A stretch of 64,000 nucleotides of DNA from Eopsaltria australis (taxonomy: Eukaryota; Chordata; Aves; Passeriformes; Petroicidae), in NCBI GenBank assembly GCA_034509425.1, contig JAVTVJ010000666.1, forward strand, positions 62,001 to 126,000. The letters are read 5' to 3'. This document shows positions 60,448 to 64,000 of this stretch, one piece after another. How positions within the stretch are numbered: the stretch's first letter is position 1; every line of letters begins with the position of its first letter. The translations under genes and the position numbers were made by a program. The notes below the pieces were generated by a model, which was given only the letters and a program-made list of their open reading frames with translations, ran no database searches and was not told the origin of the DNA.

Positions 60448-63400
60448 GTCCTGCACCCCCTCCTGCTCCTCCCAGCAGCCTCAGGCACCCACCTGGCTCT
60501 GCTCCATGGCCAGAGCCCCCGCCTTGCCCTGCAGGGGGAACAGATGGAATTTAGGGCTGTTTCCCGTGGCCAAGCCCACCCATCATATACCCTGAACCTG
60601 CAGATATGGTGTCCTCTAGGGGCTGTGGAGGGGGACACCAGGGTGGGACCCAGCCCATGGAGGGGGATGCCAGGGTGGGATCTGGCTCATGCCGGCCCCA
60701 GGCACAGCTGCAATGGGTGCCAAGAGCTGCAGCCCTGCAGCTGCTGGGATTAACTGTCCCCGGCCATGAGCCACGCGGGGCTGCAGCCACGAGGCTGAAT
60801 TCTGGCACCGTGGGTGCTGAGGGAAACTCAGCATTGACAGCCTGGCTCCCTCCTGCCCTGGGGGGACACAGCCAGAGATCCCTGGGCCATCACCCTCCAT
60901 CACTGTGGGGGACACACTCTGAAGGAGGCAGGCAGAGTGGCTGCACCAGGGCATGATCCTGACGCTCTGCCTATCCCTGAGCACAACCAGTAGAATGCCC
61001 ATTGGGATGCCCAGCCCTGACCCCACCCCACCACGCCTGCAAAGCCTCCACTGCGGTGCCCCTCCCTTGTGCAGGCTGGCACTGCCACCTGACTTCTGTC
61101 CCCAAGTCAAACCTCACACCAACTCGGATCATTGTCAATCCTGGCTGTTGTCTATCATTGGCCTGGTTCTGCGTCCCCGGGCAGACACCCCCCAGCCGCC
61201 ACCCCCTCTCCGGCCCCTGGTGCGAGGGTGGCCGCAGGGCTGGGAGCCACCGCGCACACCCGAGGCACGCGCCGGTCCCACAGCCGGGCCGGGCTGGGAC
61301 CTGGGATGGGGCCAGGCATTGCGACATCCCCTGGGGCCTCATCCCGGCGGCACATGGGGCTGAGGGTGCTGGCACCCACCCAGAGCGGCAGCGCCCTGCC
61401 CGTGCCCCAACACCGGCTGTGGCACGAGACCTGCAGCCCTGGCGAGCAGGGAAGGGGCCAGGGATGGTGATGCTGGCTTGTCCCCATCTCTCTCCTGTCC
61501 TGGTGTGGGGGGCTGGCGGAGCTCAATGGTGAATCACTGCGAGGGTGGGCCCAGCTTTTTCCATGAGCAAAGAGTGAAAACTTGCTGCTGTTTGTTCTCA
61601 CTGGTCCCCAAGGGACCGTGGCAGCCCTGGAGGCGTCGGCCCTGCAGACACATGGTGAAGCCTCGGCATGACATTCTGAGACCCTGAGGAGTCACTAGCC
61701 TTTCCCACGTCCTCTGAAAGGTGACAAAGTCACCCCTGCCCCACAGTGATGCCACGCGAGTGCCTGGTGTGCCAGTCTCACTCCAGCTGTCTCTCGCCAT
61801 GTGCCTGCCCACACTGTCAGGGTGCTGTCTCCAAACTCATTCCCCTTGTCCCAGGGTGCTCCCTCTGCTCACTGGGGTTCAGGAGTCCATGGGGCGATGC
61901 TGCCCTGCTGTCCCTGTTACCTGGTGCTTGGTGAGATGGATGTGGGATGGTCAGTGAGGTGCTCTTGGCTGCCCGCTGGCTCCAAATGCCACCATTACCT
62001 ACATCCCCTCCCCGTCCTCCCTTCACCTCCTGCGCTAGCACAAACACAGCCTGGACTCTCATCCTCTGCCCACTGCAGCCTGGACCCACCCTGTGCAGAG
62101 CTGCCTCAGGCAAGCACAGCACTTGGAGGGAATCAAATATTTACAAGGGGCCACTTAGCAGCTGCAGGGCTGGGAGCGGGGGAACCCCTGCAGTGCCAGA
62201 ACACACCAGTGGTGCCTCTGGGAAGGGTGGGGGGTGTCCCCACTCGCCATTTCCCCCCCATCACGGGCAGCCACTGCAGGAGGATGCATGTGGGGACAGC
62301 AGGTCCTGCAGAAGGGAAATCCTGAGCCTAGGGACTGTCCCCTCTGAACCCTTGTGCTCAGGTTTGGGGTTCTGGACCCAGCAAAATGGACATCCCATGG
62401 GAGCAAGGGTTTGGCAAGGGGTGCTGGGGCAAAATCCCAGAGGAGAGGAGCTGACTCTGAAATGTTCTGCTGGAGGCTGTGAGGCACTGGCAGTGGGGTG
62501 TGGGGGGCTGGTGCAGGCACTAATGGGGCTCCTGGCAGCGCCTGAGCCTGCGGGTTTGAGTCCTGCTGCAGATGCACTGAGGCTGCCTTGCCTCTGCTGG
62601 GCACTGCTTCCTGCCCTGGCCACATCCGAGGGGAGCGAGGGACAGGCAGATGGGGAGTGCGGGAGGCTGCTCCTTATCAGCTTCTGCCCCAGCCTGTTGC
62701 TTCCCCAGGCTTCCCTGGGCAGGAGTGGGCATGTACAGCGCTTGCAAGATCAGGCCGGGTTGGGGGCTGGAAGGAGAGAGGCCCCACACACCTGCAAAGG
62801 GACCCCCAAAACAGACAGCAGTGACACCCCCCCACACCCCATGTGCACCCTCGACCTGGGGTCTGCCACTGGACGTGGTGCTCAGCCACAGGGCAGCCGT
62901 GCAGGAGATGCTGCAGGGTGTTTGCATTTCTCTCTTGCGTGGCCAGCCTCTGCTCCCTAGACCTCTCCAGGACATTGACTTTCCCTGTATGATCCCTTCT
63001 GTCTCCACAGCCTGATGCCCCTGGTGCAGGTGGTCGCATCTATCACCTGTCAGGGATGGATGTGGTCCCACTGCCACCCCCCTCCAGGCTGGGGGTCTGG
63101 GGTATCGAATCAGGCCCAGGTCATCAGCCAGGACAGGAAGGGCCATGGGGATGAGGACTTGGCAGGGCATCAGTGTTCCTCCCTGGACCCACAACCATCA
63201 CGAGGACCTGCTCCTGAAGAAGTTGGCCTGGCCTGGAGCAGGGACACCCAAGAGAGAGGACATTTCTGGGAAGCAGTGACACACAGGATGGTCCCTGCCA
63301 GGCATCGTAACTGTCCTCGCCTGTCCCTGCTGTGGCCCAGGGCAGAGGTCCTCAACCTCTGGGCTGTCTGGGAGACAACTGGCACCATCCCCATTCCAAT

Positions 63401-63560
63401 CCCCAGGGGCCCGGAGCCGGGCAGGCGGTGGCTGGAGGATCAACCCGGGTGCCCTGGAGTGCAGAAGACGGGGCTCGGCAGCCCTGGGGCACCGGGGCGC
63501 CCCGCCCCGCCGCTGCCCCCCGCCCACAGGGCCGCGGCATCTCGAGGGCTTCAAGGCTGC
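60448..63560. other. Region upstream of TBXA2R; no supported gene
   Basis: No coding exon, CR1 or tandem array stands out. Noncoding 5' exons of TBXA2R could be here. A nine-codon upstream ORF (60507-60481, minus strand) precedes the start codon. Confidence 0.45.
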
Positions 63561-64000
63561 TGGGCCGCCCATTCCGACAGTCCGAAATAGACCCTTCCTT
63601 TCCCGGCCCTTTCCTGAGCCTTCCTAGTCCTTCTCCGGCTCTTCTCAGAGGAGCCAGCGGCACATGGGGGCGGGCGGCGGCGGGCGGGGGGAGCCCGGCC
63701 CGGCCGAGGAGCCGCGGAAGCAAATTCTGGTTCCGACGGGAAGCCGAAGATGCGCCCGTCGCGGACCCTTGGTCCCGGGAACAGTGGGGGACACCATGTG
63801 TCCGTACCCCACCACGGGGTCCCCGCTTCCCCTCCCTGGAAACGCACCCGAACCTCGGGGTTCTGTGCGAACCCGGCGGCTGAGGCGGCCACGAGCGCCC
63901 CGAGAGCCTTGGGAGCCCCGGCGCCCCGAGCGTCCTACACAGCCCCAAGAGCCCCGCACAGCCCCTCCGTTCGCCCCAGTCCTGCGGTCCGTCCGTCCGT
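63561..64000. promoter_or_regulatory. CpG-rich block at the right edge
   Basis: High CpG density with several ttccgg/gccgg and ccgaaat elements and no TATA box. This is a probable promoter CpG island, either for a distal TBXA2R first exon (-) or for a gene beyond the window. Overlapping Gly/Arg/Pro-rich open frames have no family support. Confidence 0.45.

Noticed and set aside
60451..60493. A 43-base intron joining an upstream ATG to the TBXA2R start in frame
   Set aside because: The frame is continuous with GT and AG ends, but 43 bases is below the length usually spliced in vertebrates; an upstream ORF is the simpler reading.

Overview
This is a vertebrate nuclear window and almost certainly avian. 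It is GC-rich and minisatellite-rich, its genes are compact with canonical GT-AG introns, and its interspersed repeats are almost all CR1-type LINE 3' ends. The gene order matches human 19p13.3 (SMIM24, DOHH, FZR1, MFSD12, HMG20B, GIPC3, TBXA2R), which I believe corresponds to chicken chromosome 28. The species cannot be named from sequence alone. All exon coordinates were read by hand from splice sites, reading-frame continuity and remembered family sequences. No alignment was run.

Layout. 1-1020: a degenerate minisatellite, a GC-rich block, then a U-rich/A-rich tract ending in ATTAAA that may be the 3' end of the upstream neighbour (NFIC would be expected by synteny). 1.7-3.1 kb (-): SMIM24. 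3.3-4.0 kb (-): a small single-pass membrane protein gene. 5.9-9.5 kb (-): DOHH in four coding exons with a noncoding first exon. 9.56-10.09 kb: minisatellite. 10.6-13.1 kb (-): a domesticated Harbinger transposase gene with an intact DDE triad. 14.7-15.3 kb: a solo LTR with a 4-bp target-site duplication. 15.5-35 kb (+): FZR1, 13 coding exons, with introns full of CR1. 35.3-38.3 kb (-): a GRAMD2-family gene that I do not expect at this place in human. 39.8-48.1 kb (-): MFSD12, 10 exons. 48.3-49.9 kb: minisatellites. 50-55.2 kb (+): HMG20B, 9 exons with a 23-copy minisatellite in intron 6. 56.0-58.7 kb (+): GIPC3, 6 exons. 58.8-60.5 kb (-): TBXA2R, two coding exons. 60.5-64 kb: no supported gene, with a CpG-rich block at the right edge.

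The genes are unrelated housekeeping and signalling genes and do not form a pathway: eIF5A hypusination (DOHH), APC/C activation (FZR1), lysosomal or melanosomal transport (MFSD12), LSD1-CoREST chromatin repression (HMG20B), PDZ trafficking (GIPC3) and prostanoid signalling (TBXA2R). The most unusual features are the spliced Harbinger-derived gene, the extra GRAMD2-like gene, a palindromic polyadenylation signal between two convergent genes, a minisatellite that has grown up to a splice acceptor and shares its core with another array 4 kb away, and a predicted six-codon upstream ORF created by splicing in the DOHH leader.
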